Shown: positions 28,420 through 38,781 of the stretch, one piece after another | How positions within the stretch are numbered: position 1 is the stretch's first letter | Layout: the number at the start of each line of letters is the position of its first letter | Source: Gordonia jinhuaensis | Lineage (GTDB): Bacteria; Actinomycetota; Actinomycetes; Mycobacteriales; Mycobacteriaceae | Reading direction: 5' to 3' | Length of the DNA: 64,000 nucleotides | Assembly: GCF_014639795.1 (NCBI RefSeq) | Contig: NZ_BMGC01000010.1 | Location: forward strand, 1-64,000 | Made by a program: the position numbers and the translations under genes | The notes under the pieces: generated by a model | Told to the model about the DNA's origin: nothing | Database searches by the model: none | What the model saw: the letters and a program-made list of their open reading frames with translations, nothing else

Positions 28420-31400
28420 TCAGCCCGCGGGTGCCCCCGATTCGACCACGTCGGCCGGGCTCTCGACGGCGGGTGAACCGGCCGCCCTCGCCGATGAGAC
28501 TGGCAGGTCCATGCCGCGCAAGCGTTGTGAGATGACCGTGGTGATGCCGTCACCGCGCATGCTCACCCCGTAGAGCGCGTCGGCGATCTCCATCGTCGGC
28601 TTCTGATGGGTGATCACGATCAGCTGCGACTTCTCCCGCAGCTGCTCGAACAGGGTGATCAGTCGTCGGAGGTTGGTGTCGTCGAGGGCGGCCTCCACCT
28701 CATCCATCACGTAGAAGGGTGAGGGCCGCGCGCGGAAGATCGCCACCAGCATCGCGACCGCGGTCAGCGACTTCTCGCCACCGGAGAGCAGCGACAACCG
28801 CTTGACCTTCTTGCCCGGCGGGCGCGCCTCCACCTCCACACCCGTGGTGAGCATGTCGCTCGGGTCGGTCAGCACCAGCCGTCCCTCACCGCCGGGGAAC
28901 AGTGTCGTGAACACCTGCGCGAACTCGCGCTCGACGTCGGCATAGGCCTCGGTGAACACCTGCAGGATCTTCGCGTCGACCTCCTCCACCACGTCGAGGA
29001 GATCCTTGCGGGCGCTCTTGACATCCTCGAGCTGGGTGGACAGGAAGTTGTAGCGCTCCTCGAGCGCAGCGAACTCCTCGAGCGCGAGCGGGTTGACCTT
29101 ACCCAGGGTGGTCAGGTCCTTCTGCGCCTTCTTCGCCCGAGCCTCCTGGGTGGCGCGGTCGAAGGGCATCGGCACTGGCGCGCTGACCTGCTCGCCGCGC
29201 TCACGGGCCTGCTCGTACTCGGCGATCTCCAGGGCCGTGGGCGGTAGCGGCACGTCGGGTCCGTACTCGGCGACCAGATCGTCGGGTGCGATCGAGTAGT
29301 TTGACACGATCCGTTCCTCGATCTGTTCGAGCCGCAAGGCCGCCTGCGCCTTGGCCACCTCGTCGCGGTGGACCGCGTCACGCAACGACGCGAGCGTCTC
29401 GCCGAGATCACGCACACGGCCACGGACCTCCTCGAGCGCAGCCGCACGCTCGGCGCGGGTGGCCTCGAGCTGGTCACGATGGCGAGCGGCCTGCTCGACC
29501 ACCAGCGATATCCGCTCGGCGACCAGCGCTCCTGCCTGCGACACGGTTGCCGAGACCTCTGCGGCGCGCGCACGCGCCCGGTTCTGACGCTCGGCACGCT
29601 CGCGGGCCTCCCGCTCGGCGCGAGCTGCGCGGCGCAACGACTCCGCGCGACCGCGCACCGACGCGAGCCGTTCCTCTGCGGTCCGCAGCGCCAATCGGGC
29701 ATCCATCTCGGTGGCCCGCGCCGAGGCGACCACTGCGGCTGCCGCGTCACGGTCTCCGCCGAGACCCTCGAAGTCACCGGCGTCGGCGGCAGTCGGGTCG
29801 CCGGACTCGCTGCGGGCCAGCCGTAGCCGCTCACGCGCCTGCTCGAGCGCGTCGAGGGCTTCGGCGTGCCCGGTCTCCGCGACCGCGCGCTGGCTCACCA
29901 AGCGCTGACTCTGCGTCTGCGCCGCACGCGCGGTGTCCCCGACACGGGCGAGCTGGTCGTAGGTCGCGTTGAGGGTCGAATCCGACTCGTGCAGTGCCGC
30001 GAGTGACTCCTCGGCAGCCTCTCGACGCGCGGTCTGCTCGCTGGTCGCACCCTCGAGTGCAGCTGCCACCGACTCCGCCTCGCGTCTGGCAGCGACCAGA
30101 TCGGTCTCTGCGGTGTCGATCGCCGACGCGATCTCCAGTGTCGACGGCCGACGGTCGGACCCGCCGCTCATCCACCCCGGACCGAAGAGATCGCCCTCGG
30201 TGGTCACCGCTCGCGCCGACCGCGGTTCCACACCTGCCTCGGCCAATGCGGTCAGCGCCTTCTCGGCGATCTGTGGCGAGTCGGCGACGACGGTCGCGCC
30301 CAGGACCGCGTCCAGTGCGCCACGCAGGTGATCGGCGACGGTCACGACATCGATCGCCCATCGCGCACCCGCGGGCAGATCGACGCCGGAGGGGGTGTCG
30401 GCACGGGACACATCGGCGAGGAGCATCCAGGCCCGACCTGCGTCCTGATCGCGCAACGTCGCGAGCGCGTCGCGTGCCGCGGCGGCATCGGGTGCGGCGA
30501 GAGCCTCGGCGGCCGGACCCAGCGCGGCGGCCATCGCGGTCTCGAAGCCGTTGTGCACGGTCATCAGGTCGGTCAGCGACCCGAGCAGCCTCTCCCGGTG
30601 GTTCTCCAGCAGCCAGGCCGGACCGTCGCGACGTTCGAGCGTCACCGACAGCGCCTCGATGCGGGCGGTGAGTCCGGCGATGCGGTGATCGACCTCGCGT
30701 TCGGCCTCGCGCAGTTCGGCGACGCGCTCGTTGGCCTGGTTGAACGCCCGGACGCAGCGTTCGTGATGCTCGTCGAGCCCTGACTCGGCTGCTTCGAGCT
30801 CGGCCACCCTGGCCGTGAGCACGTCGAGTTCGGCCGATGCCTCCTCGGACCGCTGCGCGGCCTCCTCGATCGCCGCACCGAGGCGTGCGGCGTCCGCATC
30901 CGTCGACTCGGCGCGGGTGCGCAGGTTCTCCACCTGCCCCTCGAGGCGCGCCAGTCCTTCGCGACGGTCGGCGATCGCGCGGACAGCGGCAAGATGAGCC
31001 TTCTCCGCGGCCGCCGCCCGATCCTCGGCCTCGGCGAGTTCGGCGCGAACCGCCTCGAGGGTCTCCGTGGCCATCTCCACGGCCTCGGTCAGTTCACGCT
31101 CGTCGCCGGCGGCCTTCTCGGCATCGGCCTCGAGCTGCTCGGGATCGCGACCACTCTTGTGTTCCACCGGATCGGTGAGATGCCGACTGCGTTCGGCGGC
31201 CACCCGGCAGGTGCCGTCCACCCGTTCGGCCAGCGCCGACAGCCGGAACCAGGTCGCCGCGGCGTCCTTGGCCGCCGGTGCGATGCGTTCGAGTTCGGCC
31301 TCATGACCGTTCATCTCGCCGGTCAGCGCGTCGAGTTCGGCGGCCACCCGCTGCTGTTGCTCGCGGACCTGGCTCTCTCCGTCGGTGTGCTCGGCCATCT

Positions 31401-32118
31401 CGCGACGACGGGCCACCAGGTCGTCGGCAGCCAGCCGCAGACGCGCATCGCGCAGGTCGGCCTGCACAGTCTGGGCTCGTCGCGCGATCTCCGCCTGGCG
31501 CCCCAGCGGCTTGAGCTGGCGTCGGAGTTCGGTGGTGAGATCGGTCAGGCGCGCCAGGTTGGCCTGCATGGAGTCGAGTTTGCGTACCGCCTTCTCCTTG
31601 CGGCGGCGGTGTTTGAGGACGCCGGCGGCCTCCTCGATGAAGGCGCGCCGATCCTCCGGTCGCGATTCGAGGATCGCCGAGAGCCGCCCCTGGCCCACGA
31701 TCACATGCATCTCGCGGCCGATGCCGGAGTCGCTGAGCAATTCCTGGACATCCATCAGCCGGCACGAGTTGCCGTTGATCTCGTACTCGCCCGCGCCGTC
31801 GCGGAACATCCGGCGGGTGATCGAGACCTCGGAGTAGTCGATGGGCAGTTCACCGTCGGAGTTGTCGATGGTGAGGGTGACCTCGGCCCTGCCCAGCGGC
31901 GCCCGACCAGAGGTTCCGGCGAAGATGACATCTTGCATCTTGCCGCCGCGCAACGCCTTGGCACCCTGCTCACCCATCACCCAGGTGAGCGCGTCGACGA
32001 CGTTGGATTTACCCGACCCGTTGGGTCCGACCACACAGGTGATGCCGGGTTCGAATCGCAACGTGGTCGCAGACGCGAAGGACTTGAAGCCCTTGAGGGT
32101 CAGCGATTTGAGATGCAC
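28420..32118 (-). CDS. smc: Chromosome segregation protein SMC
   Basis: SMC forms the condensin core ATPase with ScpA and ScpB. The GTG at 32118 gives 1232 residues beginning with [13 protein letters not shown]. Walker A is [14 protein letters not shown] near residue 35. Two long coiled coils flank a hinge (about 500-650, including [12 protein letters not shown] and GRAWMLLAD). The C-terminal head has the signature [15 protein letters not shown] and Walker [14 protein letters not shown]. The order acyP-smc-ftsY matches mycobacteria. It lies 40 bp downstream of acyP. Confidence 0.97.
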   Translation of the reverse strand: MHLKSLTLKGFKSFASATTLRFEPGITCVVGPNGSGKSNVVDALTWVMGEQGAKALRGGKMQDVIFAGTSGRAPLGRAEVTLTIDNSDGELPIDYSEVSITRRMFRDGAGEYEINGNSCRLMDVQELLSDSGIGREMHVIVGQGRLSAILESRPEDRRAFIEEAAGVLKHRRRKEKAVRKLDSMQANLARLTDLTTELRRQLKPLGRQAEIARRAQTVQADLRDARLRLAADDLVARRREMAEHTDGESQVREQQQRVAAELDALTGEMNGHEAELERIAPAAKDAAATWFRLSALAERVDGTCRVAAERSRHLTDPVEHKSGRDPEQLEADAEKAAGDERELTEAVEMATETLEAVRAELAEAEDRAAAAEKAHLAAVRAIADRREGLARLEGQVENLRTRAESTDADAARLGAAIEEAAQRSEEASAELDVLTARVAELEAAESGLDEHHERCVRAFNQANERVAELREAEREVDHRIAGLTARIEALSVTLERRDGPAWLLENHRERLLGSLTDLMTVHNGFETAMAAALGPAAEALAAPDAAAARDALATLRDQDAGRAWMLLADVSRADTPSGVDLPAGARWAIDVVTVADHLRGALDAVLGATVVADSPQIAEKALTALAEAGVEPRSARAVTTEGDLFGPGWMSGGSDRRPSTLEIASAIDTAETDLVAARREAESVAAALEGATSEQTARREAAEESLAALHESDSTLNATYDQLARVGDTARAAQTQSQRLVSQRAVAETGHAEALDALEQARERLRLARSESGDPTAADAGDFEGLGGDRDAAAAVVASARATEMDARLALRTAEERLASVRGRAESLRRAARAEREARERAERQNRARARAAEVSATVSQAGALVAERISLVVEQAARHRDQLEATRAERAAALEEVRGRVRDLGETLASLRDAVHRDEVAKAQAALRLEQIEERIVSNYSIAPDDLVAEYGPDVPLPPTALEIAEYEQARERGEQVSAPVPMPFDRATQEARAKKAQKDLTTLGKVNPLALEEFAALEERYNFLSTQLEDVKSARKDLLDVVEEVDAKILQVFTEAYADVEREFAQVFTTLFPGGEGRLVLTDPSDMLTTGVEVEARPPGKKVKRLSLLSGGEKSLTAVAMLVAIFRARPSPFYVMDEVEAALDDTNLRRLITLFEQLREKSQLIVITHQKPTMEIADALYGVSMRGDGITTVISQRLRGMDLPVSSARAAGSPAVESPADVVESGAPAG

Positions 32119-32158
32119 GAGCCTGAGGATAACCACCCATCACGACAACGCCGTGGAC

Positions 32159-32482
32159 CTAGCGCTCCACGAATCCCGAGTAGTCCCCGGTGGGATCGGA
32201 GAAGTCGGCCACCACGGTGTCGACGTGGCCGGGAGTGTCTGGGCCACGCAGCAATTCGAGCAGCTTCTGCGCATCGGCGCGGTTGCCCTGCGCCACCACC
32301 AGGACACGCCCGTCGGCCTGGTTGGCTGCATACCCGCTCAACCCGAGCTCGAGGGCTCGCGAACGGGTCCACCAACGAAAGCCCACACCCTGCACATGCC
32401 CGTGGACCCAGGCCGTCAGCCGCGTGACATCTCTCGCCGTCTCGCCGGAGTCTCCCCCGTGTCCCCTGTCGGCCTCGCTCAT
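32159..32482 (-). CDS. acyP: Acylphosphatase
   Basis: The small enzyme hydrolyses acyl phosphates. The 107-residue protein has the signature [15 protein letters not shown], with the phosphate-binding Arg, and [17 protein letters not shown] with the catalytic Asn. About 20 extra acidic residues precede the domain. Its ATG overlaps the osmC stop codon by four bases (ATGA). It is just upstream of smc, the common actinobacterial position. Confidence 0.93.
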   Translation of the reverse strand: MSEADRGHGGDSGETARDVTRLTAWVHGHVQGVGFRWWTRSRALELGLSGYAANQADGRVLVVAQGNRADAQKLLELLRGPDTPGHVDTVVADFSDPTGDYSGFVER

Positions 32483-32925
32483 GCCGAATGCGTGGAGACG
32501 CCGGTGTCGATGGTGAGCTCGACCTGTGTGCCGCTCTTGAGCGTGCGGCCCACGGTGCACACGGTGTCGATCGCGCGCGCTGCCACGGTCAGCAGTCGCT
32601 GGGCGGCGGCCTCGTCGAGTTCGGAGAAGTCGACCTCGAGGACCTCCTCGAGCAGTGGGTAACGCTCGTTGTCGCGATCGGCGTCACCGCTGACGCGGAT
32701 GGTCGAGTCGAAATCGTCGCCGAGTCGCCGGGCCAGCGGCACGTCGGTGCTCATACCCGTGCACGCGGCGAGTGCGATCTTCAGCAACTCCCCCGGCGTG
32801 AACGTGCCCTCGGTTCCCGCCGACCCGATCTCGACGGTTGCGCCGTTGGAGCTGTACCCCCGATAGCGTCGGGTGCCGGTGCGTTCGACCCAGAGATCGG
32901 GATGTGTGGTCACGTCGGTTGCCAT
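32479..32925 (-). CDS. OsmC-family peroxiredoxin-like protein
   Basis: OsmC/Ohr proteins reduce organic hydroperoxides with a Cys pair. The 148-residue protein has [18 protein letters not shown], carrying the first reactive Cys, and a second Cys in [17 protein letters not shown] near residue 125. The position of both fits the OsmC family rather than the Ohr subgroup, but the precise subfamily is unclear. ATG at 32925. It is coupled to acyP by an ATGA overlap. Confidence 0.87.
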   Translation of the reverse strand: MATDVTTHPDLWVERTGTRRYRGYSSNGATVEIGSAGTEGTFTPGELLKIALAACTGMSTDVPLARRLGDDFDSTIRVSGDADRDNERYPLLEEVLEVDFSELDEAAAQRLLTVAARAIDTVCTVGRTLKSGTQVELTIDTGVSTHSA

Positions 32926-33004
32926 GTGGATATCCAACACCAGACATGCGGTGTCCGATTCCCGGCGTCGGAGTGTGTGCGGCGACGTCACCCCGAACGT
33001 CCCC

Positions 33005-34000
33005 TCACCCCCGAGGTGAACGCCTGGGCTGACACTTCGGACACCAGAACGAGCTGCGGTTCATGAACGCCTCGCGACGCATCACGGTCCCACACCGGCG
33101 GCACGGCAGACCCTGCCTGCCGTAGGCGTTCAGTGACCGCTCGAAGTAGCCGGATTCGCCGTTGACGTTGACATAGAGCGAGTCGAAGGAGGTTCCGCCC
33201 ACATCGAGTGCTGAGCGCATCACCGCGGTGACCGCGTCGAGCAGCTCGTTGAGCTTGCGCACCGAGATCGAATCGGCGAGGCGGGTGCCGTTGATCCGCG
33301 CCGCCCACAGTCCCTCGTCGGCGTAGATGTTGCCGATCCCCGACACCACCGTCTGGTCGAGCAACTGCCGCTTGATCTCGGAGTGCTTGCGGCGCAACGT
33401 CGCCACCACGGCGCGCTGATCGTAGGTGGGGTCGAAGGGGTCGGGCGCGATGTGAGCCAGGCTCGCCGGAATCGGCCCAAGCGGTTGCACACAGGCCGAA
33501 GTCGCCTGCGCTGACACCGATTCCGGCGCCTGCGCCTCGGCATAGGTGTCGAGCATCCAGCCACCGAAGGTGCGCTGATCGACGAAACGCAGTTCCAGCG
33601 GCCCCGCGGGGGCACCGGACACACCGGGAACACCACCCTCACCATCGGCACCGTCAGCTGCATCGCCGGCGTCGAGGACGGCACGGATGCGTAGGTGCTT
33701 CTCGTCGGGCTTGTCGGGCGGCTGCAACAGCATCTGCCCACTCATCCCCAGGTGAACGATCACCGCCAGCTCCACCCGGTCACCGGATCGGCCGTCGGTC
33801 AGGTCGAGCCACAGATACTTTCCCCGGCGCCGCACGGCGTGCACGCGGTGACCGGCGATCCGGGCGGCGAGATCATCGGCACCGGGAATGTGTCGACGCA
33901 CTGCTCGCGGGTGCAAGACCTCGACCGATTCGATCCGTCGCCCCACCAGATGCGCATCGAGGCCGCGCCGCACGACCTCCACCTCGGGGAGTTCAGGCAT
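33005..34000 (-). CDS. mutM: Formamidopyrimidine-DNA glycosylase MutM (Fpg)
   Basis: Fpg excises 8-oxoguanine and formamidopyrimidines and nicks the strand. The protein begins [14 protein letters not shown] with the catalytic N-terminal Pro and Glu. It has [10 protein letters not shown], a helix-two-turn-helix with [30 protein letters not shown]-like VNVNGESG, and a C-terminal zinc finger (CRRCG and CPKC). The 331-residue length includes an insertion of about 25 residues (acidic/Gly-rich, [16 protein letters not shown]) after the first domain. ATG at 34000. It follows rnc with a 111-bp gap. Confidence 0.96.
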   Translation of the reverse strand: MPELPEVEVVRRGLDAHLVGRRIESVEVLHPRAVRRHIPGADDLAARIAGHRVHAVRRRGKYLWLDLTDGRSGDRVELAVIVHLGMSGQMLLQPPDKPDEKHLRIRAVLDAGDAADGADGEGGVPGVSGAPAGPLELRFVDQRTFGGWMLDTYAEAQAPESVSAQATSACVQPLGPIPASLAHIAPDPFDPTYDQRAVVATLRRKHSEIKRQLLDQTVVSGIGNIYADEGLWAARINGTRLADSISVRKLNELLDAVTAVMRSALDVGGTSFDSLYVNVNGESGYFERSLNAYGRQGLPCRRCGTVMRREAFMNRSSFWCPKCQPRRSPRG

Positions 34001-34111
34001 CAGCGTATCCGGGCACTCGCACCACAATTGTGGTCACCGGCACTACCGATGACGCATCGCACGTCGATCGACATGCCCGTCTCGTGATGCCGGATCGGTT
34101 GCGGCACAGCA

Positions 34112-34909
34112 CTAGTCAGAGGAGCCGGGGCCGACGCCGTCCGCCGACCCGACTCCGTCACGCAGCTGTGCGTCGGTCGACTCCGAGATGGTGCGCCACG
34201 CGGTGGCCGCAGCCTTCTGCTCGGCCTCCTTCTTGGTGCGTCCGACACCACGACCCAGCTGACGACCCGAGACAACGGCCGTAGCTGTGAATTCCTTGTC
34301 GTGGTCGGGTCCGGTGGAGGTGATCTGATAGCCCGGCACGCCCAGTCCGCGTTCTGCGGTGAGCTCTTGCAGCGACGTCTTCCAGTCCAGCCCGGCGCCG
34401 AGTTCCGCGGCGTGGGCGATCGGCTCGTCGAACAGTCGCGAGATCAGTCCGCGCGACACCTCGAGTCCGTTGTCGAGATACACCGCGCCGATGATCGATT
34501 CCATACCGTCAGCGAGAATGCTCGACTTGTCGCGACCCCCGGTGAGCTCCTCACCCTTGCCCAGCATGATGAATGCGCCGAGCCCGCCGTCGCCGAGCCC
34601 ACGGGCGATGTCGGCCAGCGCATGCATGTTCACCACGCTCGCACGGATCTTCGCCAGCTCGCCCTCGGGTCGGTCGGGGAAGTTGCGGTAGAGCTTCTCG
34701 GTGACGATCACGCCGAGTACCGAATCGCCCAGGAACTCCAGGCGTTCGTTGGTCGGCAGCCCGCCGTTCTCGTAGGCGAAGGACCGGTGCGTGAGCGCCA
34801 GCGTCAACAGCTCGTCGGAGACGTCGACCTGCAGGGCCGACAACAGCGAGGACCTATCGGGAGATGTCACTTCGCGTTCGTCACCGGGGTCGGTGGTGGC
34901 AGCACTCAT
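34112..34909 (-). CDS. rnc: Ribonuclease III
   Basis: RNase III cleaves double-stranded RNA in rRNA processing. The endonuclease domain contains the signature [20 protein letters not shown] with E/D metal ligands and [15 protein letters not shown]. The C-terminal dsRBD runs from [11 protein letters not shown] to [13 protein letters not shown]. The length is 265, with an acidic C-terminal tail. It overlaps yceD by ATGA, so it is translated with it. Confidence 0.97.
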   Translation of the reverse strand: MSAATTDPGDEREVTSPDRSSLLSALQVDVSDELLTLALTHRSFAYENGGLPTNERLEFLGDSVLGVIVTEKLYRNFPDRPEGELAKIRASVVNMHALADIARGLGDGGLGAFIMLGKGEELTGGRDKSSILADGMESIIGAVYLDNGLEVSRGLISRLFDEPIAHAAELGAGLDWKTSLQELTAERGLGVPGYQITSTGPDHDKEFTATAVVSGRQLGRGVGRTKKEAEQKAAATAWRTISESTDAQLRDGVGSADGVGPGSSD

Positions 34910-35589
34910 CGCAGATGATTGTCCTCGCGCCGCTCCGACGACGAGTCACCACCCTCGTCCACCGGCTCGTCGCCGGACGGTGTAGTGGGGCCGGCGTCTG
35001 CGCCGTCGTCGGCGCTCACCATGCCCGCGAGCGCGGCCCAGCGAGGGTCGATGATGTCGTGATGGTGGTCGGGTCCGGCGATCTCCAGACGGACGCCACA
35101 CTCCGAGCACAGGCCCGGGCAGTCGTCGCGGCACAACGGGACCATCGGCAGATCCAGACCCACCGCGTCGATCACCGGCTGTTCGAGATCGACCGCATTG
35201 TCCTCGAGTCGATGGACCTCGTCATCGTCGGTGGTGTTCACCGTCTCGGAGTCGGGGTAGGCGAACAGTTCGGTCAGAAAGACGTTGAGCGCACCCGTCA
35301 CGGGTTCCAGGCAGCGTGAGCACTGACCCACAGTCTCTGCGGCGACGGTCCCCGTCACGAGCACTCCCTCGGACACCGCTTCCAGACGCAGATCCAGATC
35401 GATCGGGCTGCCTGCCGGGATCGAGACGAGATCCAGACCGACCCGGTCGTCGGAGGTGACCGTCCGATGGATCTCGGTCATCGACCCGGGACGACGACCG
35501 AGGGGGCGAACGTCGACGACGAACGGTCCGCCGGCGGTGCTGCTGCCGCGCGCTGACGTTGCGCGCTTGTCATGACGATTATCGGACAC
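34906..35589 (-). CDS. YceD/DUF177 family protein
   Basis: DUF177 proteins are linked to 23S rRNA accumulation in plants and bacteria, but the molecular role is unclear. The protein shows the conserved [11 protein letters not shown] and the later [13 protein letters not shown], a Cys cluster that could bind a metal. The start is uncertain: the GTG at 35589 (227 aa) lacks a clear ribosome site, and the frame is open further. It ends with an acidic tail. The ATGA overlap with rnc is conserved; rpmF, often between these in other phyla, is absent. Confidence 0.9.
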   Translation of the reverse strand: MSDNRHDKRATSARGSSTAGGPFVVDVRPLGRRPGSMTEIHRTVTSDDRVGLDLVSIPAGSPIDLDLRLEAVSEGVLVTGTVAAETVGQCSRCLEPVTGALNVFLTELFAYPDSETVNTTDDDEVHRLEDNAVDLEQPVIDAVGLDLPMVPLCRDDCPGLCSECGVRLEIAGPDHHHDIIDPRWAALAGMVSADDGADAGPTTPSGDEPVDEGGDSSSERREDNHLR

Positions 35590-35660
35590 AATCAAAAACG
35601 ATACGGCAGATGTGGTATTGAGAGCCGTCAACCCACTCTCGGGGTGCGGCGGACGCCCGC

Positions 35661-36458
35661 TCAGACCGCTATCGGCCCGGGAAAGTCACGGGCGTCGGCC
35701 GCCTCCGACTGCCGGTAATCGCCGTGCTCAGAGTAGTCGTGCACGCCGGCGCCGGTGCGCAGCTGCTGACGTCCACGATTCACCGAACGCATGGTCGTGG
35801 TCAGGATGTCCTCGAACTCGGCGAGTTTGGAGTCCACGTAGACATCGCATTCGCCGCGCTGCCGATCGGACTCGGCATGAGCGGCATCGACAATGCGGTC
35901 GGCCTCGGACTTCGCCGCGGCCACCACCTCCGTCTGCGACACCAGACGCTGCTGTTCGGCGATACCGTCGGCGACCGACTTCTCGTAGGAGGCATTGCCC
36001 GCCTCGATCACGCGATGCGCCTCGTTACGAGCTCGCCCAGTCACCGAGTCGAATTCGCGCTGGGCCGCGGTGGCCATCCGCTCGGATTCCGATCGCGCCG
36101 ACGTCAGCACCTCGTCGGCGTGCGCACGCGCCTCGCCCACCATGCGGTCGGCTTGCGCCTTGGCATCGGAGAGGATCCGGTCGGCATCCGAGCGCGCCTG
36201 CAGCATCAGCGCATCGGCTTCGGCTGTCGCCTTGCCCACTGCACTCTCGTGGATGTCGCGGGCCTCGGTGAGCAGTTCTTCACGGTGGTCGAGCACGTCC
36301 TGCGCGTCGTCGAGTTCACCGGGGATGGAGTCCTTGATCTCGTCGAGGAGTTCCAGCACGTCACCGCGCGGGACCACGCAGCCGGCCGTCATCGGCACCC
36401 CGCGAGCCTCTTCGACGATGGCGCCGAGTTCGTCCAACGCTTCGAATACTCGGTACAC
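35661..36458 (-). CDS. sepIVA: SepIVA (DivIVA-like septal coiled-coil protein)
   Basis: SepIVA is an essential septation factor in mycobacteria, distinct from Wag31/DivIVA. The 265-residue protein begins YRVFEALDELGAIVEEARGVPMTAGC, nearly identical to the mycobacterial N-terminus that I recall. A long coiled coil (about 60-220) rich in Ala, Glu and Arg follows. The start is a GTG at 36458 with a GAGGGA upstream. Neighbours yceD and rnc downstream match M. tuberculosis Rv2927c. No transmembrane segment is seen. Confidence 0.9.
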   Translation of the reverse strand: MYRVFEALDELGAIVEEARGVPMTAGCVVPRGDVLELLDEIKDSIPGELDDAQDVLDHREELLTEARDIHESAVGKATAEADALMLQARSDADRILSDAKAQADRMVGEARAHADEVLTSARSESERMATAAQREFDSVTGRARNEAHRVIEAGNASYEKSVADGIAEQQRLVSQTEVVAAAKSEADRIVDAAHAESDRQRGECDVYVDSKLAEFEDILTTTMRSVNRGRQQLRTGAGVHDYSEHGDYRQSEAADARDFPGPIAV

Positions 36459-36570
36459 AGTTCCCTCACTCCCCGCCGCATATGCGACGACACGAATGGC
36501 GTGTTGTTCGTGTGACTATTGTGCCCAAAGGGATCAGTGAGACGCGGAATTGCGATACCGCCGCGTGTCG

Positions 36571-37059
36571 TCAGACCTCGTGGATCCGGTGCACGGCAGC
36601 GTCGATCTCGCGGGCGACCAGTGGCGTCACGTACGGCGTGATATCCCCACCGAGTTTCGCCACCTCCTTGACCAGCGAACTCGACACATGCGCATAGCGC
36701 GGGTCGGTCAGCATGAACCAGGTCTCCACGTCGGCCAGCTCGCGATTCATCTGCGCCATGGGCTCCTCGTAGGAGAAGTCGGTACCGTTGCGCAATCCCT
36801 TGACCACCGTGGTGATGTCGTTGGCGGTCAGGTAGTCCACCAGCAAGCCCTCCCACCGGTCGACGCGCACATTCGGCAGGTCGGCAACGGAGTCCTCGAT
36901 CAGCGCCATGCGCGTGTCGGTGGAGAACATGCCCTTCTTGGCGGGGTTGACCACCACGGTCACCACGAGCTCGTCGAATCGCGCCGCCGCGCGCTCGAAC
37001 ACGAAGCGGTGACCGAGGGTGACAGGGTCAAAGGATCCGGGACAACATGCGCGGGCCAT
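36571..37059 (-). CDS. coaD: Pantetheine-phosphate adenylyltransferase
   Basis: CoaD makes dephospho-CoA from phosphopantetheine and ATP. The 162-residue protein carries PGSFDPVTLGHRFVFERA with the T/HxGH nucleotidyltransferase motif, KGLRNGTDFSYE, and YAHVSSSLVKEVA with the conserved ISSS/T-like segment. Length is standard. It lies 15 bp downstream of rsmD, the usual actinobacterial partner. Confidence 0.96.
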   Translation of the reverse strand: MARACCPGSFDPVTLGHRFVFERAAARFDELVVTVVVNPAKKGMFSTDTRMALIEDSVADLPNVRVDRWEGLLVDYLTANDITTVVKGLRNGTDFSYEEPMAQMNRELADVETWFMLTDPRYAHVSSSLVKEVAKLGGDITPYVTPLVAREIDAAVHRIHEV

Positions 37060-37074
37060 GTGCTGAACCTACCG

Positions 37075-37797
37075 TCACAGTGACTGCGGGTCGGCCACCT
37101 CCTCGGCCGGTGCCGCAGACCCCGACCAGTGCGCGAGGATCACGCGCGTATCGCCGTAGACCTTGTCCACCGCCACGTCGAAACCGTTCGGCCACCGCGG
37201 CGCATCAGACCTCGACGCGCGCTCGAGGATCACGAAGGCATCGTCGGCCAGCCAGCCTCCGGTCACGAGCGCGACCAGATCCGCCTCGACCTCGTCGGTG
37301 TCGAGTGCATAGGGCGGATCGACGAACACGACATCGAACCGAGGGGCCGACCCCGGCTCGCCGCCCGACCTCAACCCACCAGGTCCCGACCCATCAGGTC
37401 CCAACGAGGGATAGTCGCGGACTCCGCTGCGCTGGACTCCGCTGCGCTGCGCCAGAAAGTCGCGGACTCCGCTGCGCTGCGCCAGAAAGTCGCGGACTCC
37501 GCTGCGCTGCGTCCGGGCACCCGGGAGGGCCAGCGCCGAGGCATTGCGCGCGATGGTGGCGACCGCCGCACGATCGGAATCCACCAGCGTCGCATGCGTC
37601 GCCCCGCGCGAGAGTGCCTCGAGTCCGAGCGCACCCGAGCCGGCATAGAGGTCGAGCACGAACAGCCCTTCGAGATCGCGCCGCGCATCCACCATCGAGA
37701 ACACGGCCTCGCGCACTCGGTCCGAGGTGGGGCGGGTGCCGCGGGGCGGCACCGACAGCGTCCGCCCCTTCGCCGAACCGGCGATGATCCTGGTCAT
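37075..37797 (-). CDS. rsmD: 16S rRNA (guanine-966-N2)-methyltransferase RsmD
   Basis: RsmD methylates G966 of 16S rRNA. The ATG at 37797 gives 240 residues starting MTRIIAGSAKGRTLSVPPRGTRPTSDRVREAVFS. The SAM motif is VLDLYAGSGALGLEAL and the catalytic motif is VFVDPPYAL (family D/N-P-P-Y). Between them lies an unusual insertion of about 50 residues, made of tandem QRSGVRDFLA units plus a Gly/Pro stretch, which is absent from the family and comes from tandem DNA repeats. The insertion sits after the NASALALPGA helix. The fold may tolerate it as a surface loop. Confidence 0.93.
   Translation of the reverse strand: MTRIIAGSAKGRTLSVPPRGTRPTSDRVREAVFSMVDARRDLEGLFVLDLYAGSGALGLEALSRGATHATLVDSDRAAVATIARNASALALPGARTQRSGVRDFLAQRSGVRDFLAQRSGVQRSGVRDYPSLGPDGSGPGGLRSGGEPGSAPRFDVVFVDPPYALDTDEVEADLVALVTGGWLADDAFVILERASRSDAPRWPNGFDVAVDKVYGDTRVILAHWSGSAAPAEEVADPQSL
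37415..37511. repeat. 30-bp tandem repeat array inside rsmD
   Basis: Two perfect 30-bp copies (37441-37470 and 37471-37500) begin GCTGCGCTGCGCCAGAAAGT and end CGCGGACTCC. A partial copy (37501-37511) and a partial upstream copy (37415-37440) flank them. The unit length is a multiple of three, so rsmD stays open. The GCTGCGCTG core recurs within each unit. Confidence 0.9.
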
Positions 37798-37927
37798 GGC
37801 TTCCAGTGTCGGTGCCGCAGCTGCTCTCAGGAAATCCGGAGGCGACTCCTCAACGAGTGACACACCTCACATGTAATGCCCTACCAGGGGTGATGACGGC
37901 ATTTCGGTGACCGATTTCCGCAGCTAG

Positions 37928-37943
37928 GTGACATCGATGTCAC
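37928..37943. promoter_or_regulatory. Perfect 16-bp palindrome upstream of ectA (candidate operator)
   Basis: GTGACATCGATGTCAC is a perfect inverted repeat 21 bp before the ectA ATG, inside the 167-bp rsmD-ectA divergent gap. Size and symmetry fit a dimeric regulator such as a MarR-type or GntR-type protein; the regulator is not in the window. The position suits repression of ectA. Confidence 0.6.
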
Positions 37944-37964
37944 GCCCCGTTAACTTCAGTAACG

Positions 37965-38567
37965 ATGACTTCTGCGACGAGAACACCCGAAAGCACGACA
38001 GCCACCAATTCGACTGCTGCACAGCGCAGTTGCGCCGGAGTTCCGGAGATCGTCCTGCGGCGTCCACAGGTGGACGACGGCGCCCGAATGTGGGAGATCG
38101 CGCGCGATTCCCATGTGCTGGATGTCAATTCGAGCTACGCCTACGTCCTGTGGTGTGCCGATCATCATCGGACGAGTCTCGTCGCCGAGGTCGACGGACG
38201 CGTCGCGGGCTTCGTCACCGGCTACATCCGTCCCGATCATCCGCAGGCACTGATGATCTGGCAGATCGCCGTCGACGCCGAGGCTCGCGGCTTGGGCATC
38301 GCGGCGAACATGCTCGACCACCTGATGACCTCCGTCTCAGGGATCGGCATCGTTGGTCTGACGAATTCCTCTGCCGGATACGGGAATTCGACGGTAACCG
38401 AGATGCACACCACGATCAGTCCCGACAACAGCGCATCTGTGGCTCTGTTCACCTCGCTGGCACAACGCCGCGAGATGACGATCACGCGCGGGGATTTCCT
38501 CGATGCCGGCCTGTTCCCCGGCGATCACGAGCCCGAGGATCTCTACATCCTCCGCCCCGCGTCCTGA
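37965..38567 (+). CDS. ectA: L-2,4-diaminobutyrate acetyltransferase EctA
   Basis: EctA acetylates 2,4-diaminobutyrate at the gamma-amino group, the second step of ectoine synthesis. The 200-residue GNAT-fold protein contains VLDVNSSYAYVLWC, VAGFVTGYIRPDHPQALMIWQIAVDAEARGLGIAANML with the acetyl-CoA R/Q-x2-G-x-G/A loop, and TTISPDNSASVALF. The first 30 residues are Ser/Thr-rich and variable. The ATG at 37965 lacks a strong ribosome site. It is first in ectABC on the plus strand, opposite to rsmD. Confidence 0.95.
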   Translation: MTSATRTPESTTATNSTAAQRSCAGVPEIVLRRPQVDDGARMWEIARDSHVLDVNSSYAYVLWCADHHRTSLVAEVDGRVAGFVTGYIRPDHPQALMIWQIAVDAEARGLGIAANMLDHLMTSVSGIGIVGLTNSSAGYGNSTVTEMHTTISPDNSASVALFTSLAQRREMTITRGDFLDAGLFPGDHEPEDLYILRPAS

Positions 38568-38576
38568 CCATCGACG

Positions 38577-38627
38577 CTTACCGATCAACACGCCTTACCG
38601 ATCAACACGCCTTACCGATCAGCACAG
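38577..38627. repeat. 17-bp tandem repeats between ectA and ectB
   Basis: Two perfect copies of CTTACCGATCAACACGC (38577-38593 and 38594-38610) are followed by a third imperfect copy (38611-38627, CTTACCGATCAGCACAG). They begin ten bases after the ectA stop codon. The unit length is not a multiple of three and no protein reads through it. Slippage or a local binding-site array are both possible. Confidence 0.88.
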
Positions 38628-38781
38628 TGGGTACCCGCTGATCCCGACATCTCCGCGCGGCTCGTGGGCCGTGAGGCGATGTCCGGTGTCCGGCGTACTC
38701 CACACCGCGTGCGATCCCCAACCGGATCAGCACCACGCGCGTGAGATGCGCGCATTCATCACCCACCCTCGAGGAGGACAC

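Noticed and set aside
36571-37797. Antisense small genes in the coaD-rsmD region
   Set aside because: Plus-strand frames are repeat-derived and Arg-rich with no motif.
38577-38627. CRISPR array
   Set aside because: 17-bp repeats are directly adjacent with no spacers, and no cas genes are nearby.
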